NCBI RefSeq assembly: GCF_014490035.1
Contig: NZ_CP061008.1
Location: forward strand, 744,001-808,000
Reading direction: 5' to 3'
Source: Achromobacter xylosoxidans
Lineage (GTDB): Bacteria; Pseudomonadota; Gammaproteobacteria; Burkholderiales; Burkholderiaceae_B
DNA length: 64,000 bases
Positions 51,653 to 60,038 of the stretch are shown piece by piece; within the stretch, counting starts at the first letter, position 1; each line of letters begins with the position of its first letter. The notes under the pieces are model-generated. The model saw nothing but the letters and a program-made list of their open reading frames with translations. It did no database searches and was not told where the DNA came from. Made by a program: the position numbers and the translations under genes.

Positions 51653-52618
51653 CTACTCGGCGGTTGCGCCGGACTTCTTGATCAACTCGGCCCATTTGGC
51701 GCTGTCGCTGACGATGAAGGCGCCGAAATCGCCCGGCTTGGTGAACAGGGCGTCCAGGCCCATTTTCTTGAACTGCTCCTGCACGTCGGGCGCCGCCTTC
51801 ATCTTCTGCAGGGATGCTTGCAGCCTCGCGACGACCGCGGGCGGCGTGCCGGCCGGGGCCACGATCCCCAGCCAGGGCATGGCGTCGTAGCCGGGCAGGC
51901 CGGATTCCTCGACCGTGGGCAGGTCGGGCAGCACCGAGGACCGCGTCTTGGTGGTGACGGCGAGCGGCCGTACCTTGCCGCTGTCGAGAAAGGGCTGCGC
52001 GGCCGCGATGTCCACGAACAGCATGTCGACTTCACCGCCTGCCAAGGAGGTCAGCGCCGGAACGCTGCCCTTGTAGGGGATGTGGGTCATCTTCAGGCCG
52101 GTCAGCGCGGCAAATAGCTCGCCCTCCAGGTGGTTGGACGTGCCGTTGCCGGAAGAGGCGAAGGTCGCCGACTTGCCGTCTTTCTTGAGCGTGGCGATCA
52201 ATTCCTTCACGCTGGACGCCTGCACCTGCTTGCCCGTCACCAGCACGTGAGGCACGCTGGCGATTAGCGAAACGGGCTGGAAATCCTTGACCGGGTCATA
52301 GTTCGCGGTGTTCTTGTACAGGCTGGGAGCGATGCCCAGGGACGATGCCGCCATCAGCAGCGTATAGCCGTCGGCCGGCGCCTTGGCCACATAGGCCGAG
52401 GCGATCATGGTGCCGGCGCCGGGCTTGTTGACCACTACCACCGGTTGGCCCAGATCTGCCTGCAGCTTGGCTGCGACCTGCCGGGTCATCACGTCGGTGA
52501 CGCCGCCCGGCGTGAAGGGCACCACGATGTTGATGGGCTTGTTGGGATAGTCCTGGGCGTGGGCGGCTGCGCCCGTGCAGATCAGGGTTGCGGCCAGGCA
52601 ATGCGATAGCCATTTCAT
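51653..52618 (-). CDS. Bug/TctC family periplasmic solute-binding protein
   Basis: This 321-residue binding protein has a signal peptide (MKWLSHCLAATLICTGAAA, HAQ). Family motifs are IVVPFTPGGVTDVMTRQVA, ADGYTLLMAASSLG and THIPYKGSVPAL. It lies between the PanE-like gene (33 bp) and the BVMO gene (44 bp) and is likely the uptake receptor of this operon. No TctA/B partner is present. Confidence 0.93.
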   Translation of the reverse strand: MKWLSHCLAATLICTGAAAHAQDYPNKPINIVVPFTPGGVTDVMTRQVAAKLQADLGQPVVVVNKPGAGTMIASAYVAKAPADGYTLLMAASSLGIAPSLYKNTANYDPVKDFQPVSLIASVPHVLVTGKQVQASSVKELIATLKKDGKSATFASSGNGTSNHLEGELFAALTGLKMTHIPYKGSVPALTSLAGGEVDMLFVDIAAAQPFLDSGKVRPLAVTTKTRSSVLPDLPTVEESGLPGYDAMPWLGIVAPAGTPPAVVARLQASLQKMKAAPDVQEQFKKMGLDALFTKPGDFGAFIVSDSAKWAELIKKSGATAE

Positions 52619-52651
52619 GGATTGTCTCCTGTGGTTTTCTAGGTGGGGTGT

Positions 52652-53644
52652 TCAGATGGCGCCTGCGCTGAGGTTCCGGTGCCGGATCAATCCCCAGACC
52701 GTGTTGGCGTGGGGCATGTCCAGGTTCAGCTTTGCTGCGATCTCGATCATGGCGCCGACGATGGCGTCGATTTCCAACGGCTTGTTTTGCAGCGCGTCCT
52801 GCAACATCGAGGTCTGGGCGGCGCCCGCGCTGGCGGCTGCCTGCATGCGTTGCTCGACCGTCACCGGCAGCGCAAGCCCGAGCGCCTGGCCCAGCGCCAG
52901 GTACTCGCCCAGCATGGCGCGCGCCAGTTTGCCGAGATGGGGATCGCGAACCATGGCCTCCATGGTGGCGTGGGCCAGCACGCTCAAGGGGTTAAAGGTG
53001 GCATTGCCCATCGCCTTGACCCAGACCGCTTGGTGGATGTCGCCGCTGACCTCGCATTGCAGGCCTGAAGCTTGCAACAGTCCGGCGAGCCGGTCGGCCC
53101 GCGCAGACCTGGAGCCGTCCGGTTCGCCGAGTATGAGAGTGTTGCGTGCGTTCTGGGCCGCGATGCCAGGCGCGGTGGCGTTCGCTGCGATGTACACCAC
53201 GGCGCCCAGCACCCGCTCCAATGGCAGCGCTTGCCTGAGGGCACCGCGGCCATCTACCGTTTGCAGCGGCATGTTGCCCAGCGGGCTGTCCAACGTGGGC
53301 AGATACCACCAGGGGATGCCGTTTACGGCCGGCACCACGACGCCTTGCGGCGCCAGCATCGGCGCCAGGTGCGCGGCGATATCGTCCAGCGCCTGTTGCT
53401 TGACCGCAAGAATCAGGTAGTCCGCGCCGCGCACCTGACGCGGATCGTCGGTGGCGCGCACCGGGTAGTGGCGCGTGGCGCCGTCAGCCGTCAAGCCGAC
53501 GCCATGTTGCCGCAGGGCGGCCAGCGTTTGTCCGCGGGCGATCATGGTCACCTCGCAGCCAGCCTGGGCCAGGCGCGCGGCGAGCAGACAGCCGATCGCG
53601 CCCGCACCATATACCGCGACGCGGCATTGATGAGCATCTTCCAT
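52652..53644 (-). CDS. PanE/ApbA family 2-dehydropantoate 2-reductase-like protein
   Basis: This NADP-dependent alpha-keto reductase family member has 330 residues. The Rossmann motif is AVYGAGAIGCLLAARLAQAG near residue 9. VWVKAMGNATFNPLSVL contains the catalytic Lys, followed by EIDAIVGAMIEIA. It may be a genuine PanE, but its place in a catabolic operon with aldolase, Bug and BVMO genes suggests another 2-keto or 2-hydroxy acid. The start is ATG 53644. Confidence 0.9.
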   Translation of the reverse strand: MEDAHQCRVAVYGAGAIGCLLAARLAQAGCEVTMIARGQTLAALRQHGVGLTADGATRHYPVRATDDPRQVRGADYLILAVKQQALDDIAAHLAPMLAPQGVVVPAVNGIPWWYLPTLDSPLGNMPLQTVDGRGALRQALPLERVLGAVVYIAANATAPGIAAQNARNTLILGEPDGSRSARADRLAGLLQASGLQCEVSGDIHQAVWVKAMGNATFNPLSVLAHATMEAMVRDPHLGKLARAMLGEYLALGQALGLALPVTVEQRMQAAASAGAAQTSMLQDALQNKPLEIDAIVGAMIEIAAKLNLDMPHANTVWGLIRHRNLSAGAI

Positions 53645-53689
53645 TTCTACTCTACGAAAAGTGGCCGCCAGGGGGCGGCGCGGTTGCCG

Positions 53690-54448
53690 CTATTCCTGGT
53701 ATTCGGGCCGGATGCGTTGCAGCAGCCGGAGCAGGGGAGGCCAGTGCTTGTGGCGGGACGGACGGTCGAGGCGGTCGAACTGGCGGCCGACCTTCTCGGC
53801 AACTGCGGCGGAGGGTGTTACAAGCGGCAGGCCGCCGGCCAGCGCCGCGACCTGCGCCTGGCAGGCGCGCTCCAGATAGAACATGGCGTCGAAGGCGTCT
53901 GGCACGCTGGCGCCGCAGACCAGCAGGCCGTGATTGCGCAGGATCATCGCGCTGTGGGGGCCGAGATCGGCGATCAGGCGCTGCTGTTCGTCCATGTCGA
54001 GCGCGACGCCTTCGTAGTCGTGGTAGCCGATGCGGTTATGAAAGCGCATGGCATGCTGCGAAATCATGAGCAGGCCGGCCTCTTGCGCGGATACCGCGAT
54101 GCCGGCCGCGGTATGCGTATGCATGACGCAGGCCGCGTCGTGGCGGACGCGATGGATGGCGCTATGGATGACGAAGCCGGCGGGGTTGATGCCCAGGCCG
54201 GTCTGGTCAAGCAGGATGCCGCCGTCTATGTCCACCTTGACCAGGTTGGACGCGGTGATTTCGTTGAACATCAGCCCGTAGGCATTGATCAGGAAGTGCG
54301 GCTGGGCGCCGGGAACCCTCGCCGAGATATGCGTATAGATGTGGTCGGTCATACGCATTTCGACAGCCAGGTTATAGGCTGCGGCGAGGTCTACGCGCAC
54401 TGCCCATTCCTCGGCCGAAACCTGGTCCTTGATCGATGCCTCTTGCAC
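53690..54448 (-). CDS. Class II aldolase/adducin family protein
   Basis: This 252-residue protein has the class II aldolase domain. The metal-binding His pair is in CVMHTHTAAGIAVS and the third His is in MILRNHGLLVCG. Start GTG 54448 has GGAGGAG seven bases upstream. It is the promoter-proximal gene of the five-gene minus-strand operon. Family members cleave or form sugar-phosphate or hydroxy-acid C-C bonds, and some are decarboxylases or epimerases. Substrate unknown. Confidence 0.92.
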   Translation of the reverse strand: MQEASIKDQVSAEEWAVRVDLAAAYNLAVEMRMTDHIYTHISARVPGAQPHFLINAYGLMFNEITASNLVKVDIDGGILLDQTGLGINPAGFVIHSAIHRVRHDAACVMHTHTAAGIAVSAQEAGLLMISQHAMRFHNRIGYHDYEGVALDMDEQQRLIADLGPHSAMILRNHGLLVCGASVPDAFDAMFYLERACQAQVAALAGGLPLVTPSAAVAEKVGRQFDRLDRPSRHKHWPPLLRLLQRIRPEYQE

Positions 54449-54550
54449 GGCAGCTCCTCCAGTTTTGCATTCTTCTTGGTCTGGCCGGCGCTTCTGCTGC
54501 GTGGCCTCTTTGAACCGGAGTATAGGTTTTCCGACTGCTGGCGACTAAGC

Positions 54551-54641
54551 AAACGTTTTGATGGAAAAGCATAAATCCCATCAATCATTCAGCCTTGCCG
54601 GCATGCATGAAAAACCTTGATGGATATGCATAAAAACGTTT
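54551..54641. promoter_or_regulatory. Repeated operator-like elements in the aldolase/acyl-CoA ligase divergent gap
   Basis: Two AAACGTTT palindromes (54551-54558 and 54634-54641) flank two direct copies of TTGATGGA followed by GCATAAA (54558 and 54617, 59 bp apart). TTGATGG/CCATCAA also forms an inverted repeat at 54558-54584, and ATGCAT occurs at 54603 and 54626. The cluster lies between genes starting at 54448 and 54746. It probably binds the LysR encoded at 56301 or another regulator. The rest of the 297-bp gap shows no gene. Confidence 0.55.
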
Positions 54642-54745
54642 AGCTAGTGCCGCGAAATGCCGCTACCTATACTGATTTTCCTACTCATGGGCGCAGCCGC
54701 AAGGAGCCGGCGCGCCGTTGAAAAATCAGAATAGCCGGAGGCTGG

Positions 54746-56284
54746 ATGGACGCAGCAGGAAACCGCGGGATCACGGATTTGCTCGATGAACAGGCGCTGT
54801 GCCACGGGCATAAGCTGGCGATCGTGCATGAGTACCAGAACGGCGACATCAGCCAGTTGAGCTTCATCCAGTTGCGCGAGGCGGCCCGCGCATTCGCCGC
54901 GGGCTTGCAGGCGCGCGGCGTGCAGCCGGGCGACCGCGTATTCGTTTTCATGGGCAACACCGCAGAGTACGTGCCGCTGTGGATGGGCCTGATGCTGGCG
55001 GGCGCCGTTATCGTGGCCGGCAACATCCATCTCACTGCGCCGGAAGTAGCCTATCAGCTTGAGCATTGTCAGCCCGCGCTGGCGCTGGTCGAGCCCGCGC
55101 ACGAAGCGTTGATCCGCGAAGTCCGCGACGCGATGGATCAAGGCCCGGAAATCGTGCCGGTGGCGCGCGGCAGCCTGGGGCCGGAAGGAGTGAGCGGCGC
55201 GTTGGCGGCGACGTCCGCGGATTACCGCGAGCCCGAGCTATGCAGCGACGACCTTGCGCAGATCCTGTACACGTCGGGTACTTCGGCGCGGCCCAAGGGG
55301 GTGATGCTCACGCACGCCAACCTGCTCTGGTGTGGCCAGGCGGGCGCGGCCAACAGCGGCATAGGCCGCGCTGACCGCGTGTTCAACAACAAGCCGCTGT
55401 TCCACGCCAACTGCCAGGAAACCGTGCTGTCCTGCCTGACCGCGGGCGCCACCGCGGTGATCGGGGAACGCTATAGCGCCACGCGCTACCTGCGCCAGCT
55501 CATCGAACACCGCATCACGATATGCAGCCTGTCCGGCATGCTGTGCCGAACCTTGTTGAACCAGCCGCCCACGCCTTTCGATACGGCGCATCAGGTGCGG
55601 TACGCGGGCTATGCCATCAATATTTCGGAAGCCGAGATCGCGGCGTTCATCGAGCGTTTCCGTATCCCGTTGCGCAACGGCTACGGGCAGTCCGAGACCA
55701 TGCTTTACATCACCTTGCAGCCGCATGCCTCGCCCTCGGCCTATCCGTCCATCGGGCGCGCCACGCCCGACCGCGAAGTGTTCGTGGTCGACGACGACAA
55801 CCGGCCGGTGGCCGTGGGCGCAGTCGGCGAGATCGTGGTGCGCGGACGTCCTGGGCGCACGCTGACCCTGGGCTACTACCGCGACCCGGCGGCGACGCAG
55901 GCGGTGTTCGAGGGCGGCTGGCTGCACACGGGGGACCTCGGCTACCAGGATGCCAAGGGCAACTTCTTTTTCTTCGGCCGCAAGAAGGAAGTGATAAAGC
56001 GGGCTGGCGAGAACATCTCGGCGGCGGAGGTGGAAGAGGCCTTGATGGGGCATCCCGCCGTGCGCGACGTGGCCGTGGTGGGCATACCCGATCCGGTGCG
56101 CGACCAGTCGGTCAAGGCTTTCGTCGTGCTGCACGCCGGGCACCAGGCGGATGCGGATGCCATCAAGACCTATTGCGCCGGGCGGCTCGCATATTTCAAG
56201 GTACCCGAGCACGTGCAGTTCATGACTGAGTTGCCGCGCAACGCCAGCGGCAAAGTGCAGAAGCGCGCGCTGCTCGACGCCTGA
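54746..56284 (+). CDS. AMP-dependent acyl-CoA synthetase (CaiC-like)
   Basis: This adenylate-forming acyl-CoA ligase has 512 residues. The phosphate loop is ILYTSGTSARPKGVMLTH near residue 175, with SARPKG replacing the usual TGxPKG. GYGQSETM lies near 315, WLHTGDLGYQDAKGNFF near 395, VIKRAGENIS near 415 and the A10 motif PRNASGKVQKRALL near 500. The size and pattern resemble crotonobetaine/carnitine-CoA ligase. It is divergent from the BVMO operon and shares its control region, so it may activate an acid released by that pathway. Confidence 0.92.
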   Translation: MDAAGNRGITDLLDEQALCHGHKLAIVHEYQNGDISQLSFIQLREAARAFAAGLQARGVQPGDRVFVFMGNTAEYVPLWMGLMLAGAVIVAGNIHLTAPEVAYQLEHCQPALALVEPAHEALIREVRDAMDQGPEIVPVARGSLGPEGVSGALAATSADYREPELCSDDLAQILYTSGTSARPKGVMLTHANLLWCGQAGAANSGIGRADRVFNNKPLFHANCQETVLSCLTAGATAVIGERYSATRYLRQLIEHRITICSLSGMLCRTLLNQPPTPFDTAHQVRYAGYAINISEAEIAAFIERFRIPLRNGYGQSETMLYITLQPHASPSAYPSIGRATPDREVFVVDDDNRPVAVGAVGEIVVRGRPGRTLTLGYYRDPAATQAVFEGGWLHTGDLGYQDAKGNFFFFGRKKEVIKRAGENISAAEVEEALMGHPAVRDVAVVGIPDPVRDQSVKAFVVLHAGHQADADAIKTYCAGRLAYFKVPEHVQFMTELPRNASGKVQKRALLDA

Positions 56285-56300
56285 GCGCGGCCGCAAGTCA

Positions 56301-57209
56301 TCAGGCGTGGCCGGTAGCCGCCTTGCCCAGGCGGGCAAGGGCTTCGGCGACCTGATGGACGACGGACTGGCCCTGGTTGCGGTGGATGGCGATGGTGAAC
56401 TCCAGCGTCAGCGGCGTCTGCGCCGGGTCCACCAGCACCAGAGTGCCGGCGCGAACTTGTTCGGCCACCATCATTTCCGGCAACTGCGCGATGCCGCCGC
56501 CGGCCTCGACGACTTCGATCAGGCTGTTCAGGCGATTGCAGCTGCAGATGTTGTCCAGGTTGGCGCCCATATCGCGCAGCTCGTCCTGCGCCGGTCCGAA
56601 GAAACCCGACGGGCGCGATACGCACCACAGCGGCTCGGTTTGCAGTAGCGATTGCATGGTGCGAGGCTGGCCTTCAGCGTTGCTCAGCAGCCGGGACGAG
56701 ACCATCCACGACATGCGGGTCGTACCCAGCGACTCGCAAATGAACTGGTCGTCGCGCAGATGATTGGCCATGATCGCGATGTCCAGCGCGCCGGACGTCA
56801 GGTGCTCCTGCAGCTTGACCGCGAGGTCCAGCTCGATCTCGTAGGAAACGCGCGGCAGGGCGCGGCGCAGCTCGGGCACTACGCGTGAAAACCAGGTCAT
56901 GGAAATCTCGCCCATGCCGATGCGCACCGTGCCGGCAGCGTTATTGACGGCCTCCGCGTCGGTGAAGGCGTCTTCCACTGCCAGCAGCAGCGGTTCCACG
57001 CGTTCGACGAAACGGCGCGCGGGCACCGTAAGTTCCAGCCGGCGACCGCGCTTCTCGAAGAGAGGAAAGCCCAGCGACTGCTCCAGCTCCTTCATGCGCG
57101 CCGAGACGGCGGGTTGGGAAGTGTGCAGCCGTTCGGCTGCGGCGCGGAAACTGCCCAGCTTGGCGATCTGGCACAGGGTTTCGGCGTTGGTCAGATTCGG
57201 ACGGGGCAT
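56301..57209 (-). CDS. LysR family transcriptional regulator
   Basis: This 302-residue LysR protein has helix-turn-helix SFRAAAERLHTSQPAVSARMKELE near residues 20-44 and a standard effector domain. It is convergent with the acyl-CoA ligase (16-bp gap) and is the nearest regulator to the BVMO/ligase divergent promoter. It may control that promoter from its position behind the ligase. Confidence 0.93.
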   Translation of the reverse strand: MPRPNLTNAETLCQIAKLGSFRAAAERLHTSQPAVSARMKELEQSLGFPLFEKRGRRLELTVPARRFVERVEPLLLAVEDAFTDAEAVNNAAGTVRIGMGEISMTWFSRVVPELRRALPRVSYEIELDLAVKLQEHLTSGALDIAIMANHLRDDQFICESLGTTRMSWMVSSRLLSNAEGQPRTMQSLLQTEPLWCVSRPSGFFGPAQDELRDMGANLDNICSCNRLNSLIEVVEAGGGIAQLPEMMVAEQVRAGTLVLVDPAQTPLTLEFTIAIHRNQGQSVVHQVAEALARLGKAATGHA

Positions 57210-57280
57210 GGGCGCATGGTGTGGTTTTTGGGCGGTATGTTAAGGCCAAAGGACGCGGACGGGCTGTCCGCGCCGCGGTT

Positions 57281-58174
57281 TCATTCGGATTTCTGGCTCT
57301 CTTCGCGCAGTATCTGGCCCAGGCGGCGCGCGCCAGGTCCTGCTGCGTCGGGATCGGGGTAGACCAGGTACAGCGCGCCCCAGCGCTGCGCGCCATCCAG
57401 CAGCGGCAGCGGCTTCAATTCGCCCGAGGCCAACTGTTCGCGGATCCAGTCCTGCGGATACCACGCGAAGCCCATGCCCATGCACGCCGCGCGTATCGAC
57501 GTGCTCTTGTGACTGACGGTGATGCGCTGCTCGGCGACGTCCCAGACGCTGGGCCGCACGCGCTGGCGGCCGCTGTCGCGGATCACCAGATGGCGATGCG
57601 CCTTGAGGTCTTCGAGCGACAGCGGACGGTTCATCTGGTGCAGGGGATGCGACGGCGCGGCCGCGGCGATCGCGCAATAGCGCAGCAGCGCGTCGCCGAC
57701 ATGGCCGGCCGGAATGTGATCGGCGCAGATGGCGAGGTCGGCCTCGCCCGAGAGCAACAGTTCATCCGTGCCGCCGACCACTGATTCGTGAAGTTCGATG
57801 CGTGTCTCGGGGAACTCGCCGGCAATCCTGTCCAGGCAGCGCAACAGCAGGTCCGTCGGGAACAGGCTTTCCACGGCCAGCGTCAGCATCTGCTCCCGTC
57901 CCTTGGCCAGATTGGCCGCCGCCCGTTCCAGGCGTTGGGCCTCGCCCACCAGCGACTTGCCGCGCCGGTAGAGGATCTTGCCGTCGTCCGTGAGCAAGGC
58001 CTTGCGCCCGTCCATGGCGAACACGGCCACGCCCAGCCGCTCCTCGATCTGGCGGATCGCGTAGCTGATGGTCGACTGCGATTTGCTGAGCGCGTCGGCG
58101 GCCTGGGCATAGCCGCCCGCGTCCACCACGGCGACCAGGGCCTGCCATTGCTCCAGCGAAATCCGAGGCGGCAT
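57281..58174 (-). CDS. LysR family transcriptional regulator
   Basis: This 297-residue LysR begins MPPRISLEQWQALVAVVDAGG, with helix-turn-helix AADALSKSQSTISYAIRQIE near residues 24-43. It is divergent from the flavodoxin-fold reductase at 58277. Two 15-bp ATCT-AGAT inverted repeats lie between them, the first only five bases from its own start, consistent with autorepression and control of the reductase. Confidence 0.93.
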   Translation of the reverse strand: MPPRISLEQWQALVAVVDAGGYAQAADALSKSQSTISYAIRQIEERLGVAVFAMDGRKALLTDDGKILYRRGKSLVGEAQRLERAAANLAKGREQMLTLAVESLFPTDLLLRCLDRIAGEFPETRIELHESVVGGTDELLLSGEADLAICADHIPAGHVGDALLRYCAIAAAAPSHPLHQMNRPLSLEDLKAHRHLVIRDSGRQRVRPSVWDVAEQRITVSHKSTSIRAACMGMGFAWYPQDWIREQLASGELKPLPLLDGAQRWGALYLVYPDPDAAGPGARRLGQILREESQKSE

Positions 58175-58178
58175 ATAT

Positions 58179-58236
58179 ATCTACCAGTTAGATAGGTTTT
58201 AACGAAATATTGAACTATTTTATCTGATGGGTAGAT
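58179..58236. promoter_or_regulatory. Paired ATCT-AGAT operators in a LysR/reductase divergent gap
   Basis: ATCTACCAGTTAGAT (58179-58193) and ATCTGATGGGTAGAT (58222-58236) are both 15 bp with matching outer arms and centres 43 bp apart. A LysR tetramer binding both could bend the DNA between them. The A+T-rich stretch between contains the likely promoter. Confidence 0.6.
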
Positions 58237-58276
58237 GATTCAATGGCTCATCGTCATCGCGACACAAAGGGCCGAC

Positions 58277-58885
58277 ATGAACATCCTGGTTATCGCCGCC
58301 AGCGCGCCTGCTGGCTCTTACTCCGCCACGCTTGCCGAGCGCTACGTGGCCGGCGTCCTGGCTGGCGGCCGGGCCCGCGTCGTCTGGGCGGACCTGGACG
58401 CGGAGTCCTTCGACCCGCGCATGACCGCGGCCGACCTGGCCTTCTATCGCGGCAACGGCAACTTGCCCGGCGACGCGCGGCGTGAGCAATTGCGGGTGGA
58501 GGCCGCCGACCTGATCGTGCTGGCGTTCCCGGTCTACTGGTGGAGCATGCCGGCGCTGGTCAAGGGCTGGATCGATCGCGTGTTCACCAAGGGATGGGCT
58601 TTCGGCGTCGGCGACGGGCAGCCCGGCCGGCTGGCCGGAAAGCGCGTGCGCCTGATCGCGACCGGCGGCGCCGGCGCGCAAGCCTATGACGGACACGGCT
58701 ACCGCGCCGCGATTGCCACGCAGATCGAACACGGGGTCTTCCATTACAGCGGCGTGAGCGATGTGCGCACGCACCTGTTTCTTGATGTCGAGAGCGGTGA
58801 CGACGAGGCGCGCGTGCGCGGCCTGTCGGATGCGCACGCGCTCGGCTTGTCGTACGCGGCGCCTGGCTCACGAGCCGCGCGCTGA
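58277..58885 (+). CDS. Flavodoxin-fold NAD(P)H oxidoreductase
   Basis: This 202-residue flavoprotein of the NAD(P)H:quinone reductase family begins MNILVIAASAPAGSYSATLA at ATG 58277 and carries FPVYWWSMPALVKGWIDRVF, typical of MdaB/KefF-like reductases. It reduces quinones or similar electrophiles, protecting against redox stress. It is divergent from its likely LysR regulator and is followed 36 bp later by the MDR oxidoreductase. Confidence 0.9.
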   Translation: MNILVIAASAPAGSYSATLAERYVAGVLAGGRARVVWADLDAESFDPRMTAADLAFYRGNGNLPGDARREQLRVEAADLIVLAFPVYWWSMPALVKGWIDRVFTKGWAFGVGDGQPGRLAGKRVRLIATGGAGAQAYDGHGYRAAIATQIEHGVFHYSGVSDVRTHLFLDVESGDDEARVRGLSDAHALGLSYAAPGSRAAR

Positions 58886-58921
58886 CCCTTTCTCTTCCTA
58901 CTCTTTTCAATGAGGTCCGCC

Positions 58922-59935
58922 ATGTCTATCGCCACCCGGGAAATCCACTTGAAGCATCGCCCCACGGGGCTGCCCACGCCAGCCGACTTCGCGCTGGTCG
59001 AAACAACGCTGCCCGCGCCCAAGCCGGGGCAGATCCTGGTCCGCAATCTGTGGATGTCGGTAGATCCGTACATGCGCGGCCGCATGGATGAACGCAAGAG
59101 CTACATCGATCCGTTCGCGCTGGATCAGGTGATGGACGGCGCGGCGGTCGGCGTGGTCGAGCAGAGCGCCGATCCGCGCTTCGCCGCAGGCGACCGCGTG
59201 GTGCATTTCGCCGGGTGGCGCGAGCACGCGCTGATCGACGCGGCGCACGCCACCCCTGTCGCCGACGACGGCATTCCCTTGCAGACCTATCTGGGCGCGC
59301 TGGGCTTTCCGGGCTTGACGGCCTACGTGGGGCTGACGCGGATCGCCAACGCGCAAGCAGGCGAGACCATTTTCGTGTCCGCAGCCAGCGGCGCGGTCGG
59401 CAGCGTGGTGGTCCAGATGGCCAAGCAGATGGGGTTGCGCGTGGTGGCGTCCGCGGGGTCGGAGGACAAGGCGCGCTGGCTGCGCGACGTGGCCGGGGCC
59501 GACGCGGTCATCGACTACCGCAACGCGCCTGACCTGACCGCGGCGCTGGCGCAGGCCGCGCCGCAGGGCATCGACATCTACTTCGACAACGTTGGCGGCG
59601 ACCACCTGGACAGCGCGCTGGCGCTGGCTCGCGATCATGCGCGTTTCGTGTTGTGCGGCATGATCTCGGGTTACAACGAGGGCAAGCCGGCCGTCGGCGT
59701 GCGCAACCTGTTTTCGGCCATTGAAAAGCGCATCAAGCTGCAGGGCCTGATCGCATCCGATCACATTGACGTACTGCCGGAATTCGTCCCCCGGATGAGC
59801 GCGTGGATCAAGGCCGGACAGGTGCAGCTGCGGGAAACGGTGGTGGATGGGCTGGAGCGTGCGCCCGAGGCTTTCATCGGGTTGTTCAAGGGCGCCAACA
59901 CGGGAAAGATGCTGGTCAGGCTGACCAAGTCCTGA
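58922..59935 (+). CDS. MDR-family NADP-dependent oxidoreductase (CurA/YncB-like)
   Basis: This zinc-independent medium-chain reductase has 337 residues. The start is ATG 58922 with GAGG seven bases upstream. SVDPYMRGRMDERKSY and ASGAVGSVVVQMAKQMGLRV (cofactor loop) are typical of NADPH-dependent alkenal/alkenone reductases, and YFDNVGGDHLDSAL follows. It reduces activated double bonds of enals and enones, complementing the quinone reductase upstream as a detoxification pair under the same LysR (inference). Confidence 0.92.
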   Translation: MSIATREIHLKHRPTGLPTPADFALVETTLPAPKPGQILVRNLWMSVDPYMRGRMDERKSYIDPFALDQVMDGAAVGVVEQSADPRFAAGDRVVHFAGWREHALIDAAHATPVADDGIPLQTYLGALGFPGLTAYVGLTRIANAQAGETIFVSAASGAVGSVVVQMAKQMGLRVVASAGSEDKARWLRDVAGADAVIDYRNAPDLTAALAQAAPQGIDIYFDNVGGDHLDSALALARDHARFVLCGMISGYNEGKPAVGVRNLFSAIEKRIKLQGLIASDHIDVLPEFVPRMSAWIKAGQVQLRETVVDGLERAPEAFIGLFKGANTGKMLVRLTKS

Positions 59936-59955
59936 AGATCCAGCCGGCACATGCG

Positions 59956-59980
59956 GGCGGATGGCTCGGTGAAATCCGCC
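59956..59980. terminator. Weak hairpin after the MDR oxidoreductase gene
   Basis: GGCGGAT and ATCCGCC form a seven-pair stem with an eleven-base loop, followed by ATTT. It lies 20 bp after the stop codon. Strength is doubtful because of the loop and the short T run. Confidence 0.35.
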
Positions 59981-60038
59981 ATTTCCCGCCGCCAGGCCTG
60001 CCGATACACTGGCCGCTCGCCATCCTAACGAGACAGCC

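Noticed and set aside
49962..51890. A 642-codon open frame on the plus strand
   Set aside because: It is antisense to the BVMO gene, whose FAD, fingerprint and NADPH motifs are clear.
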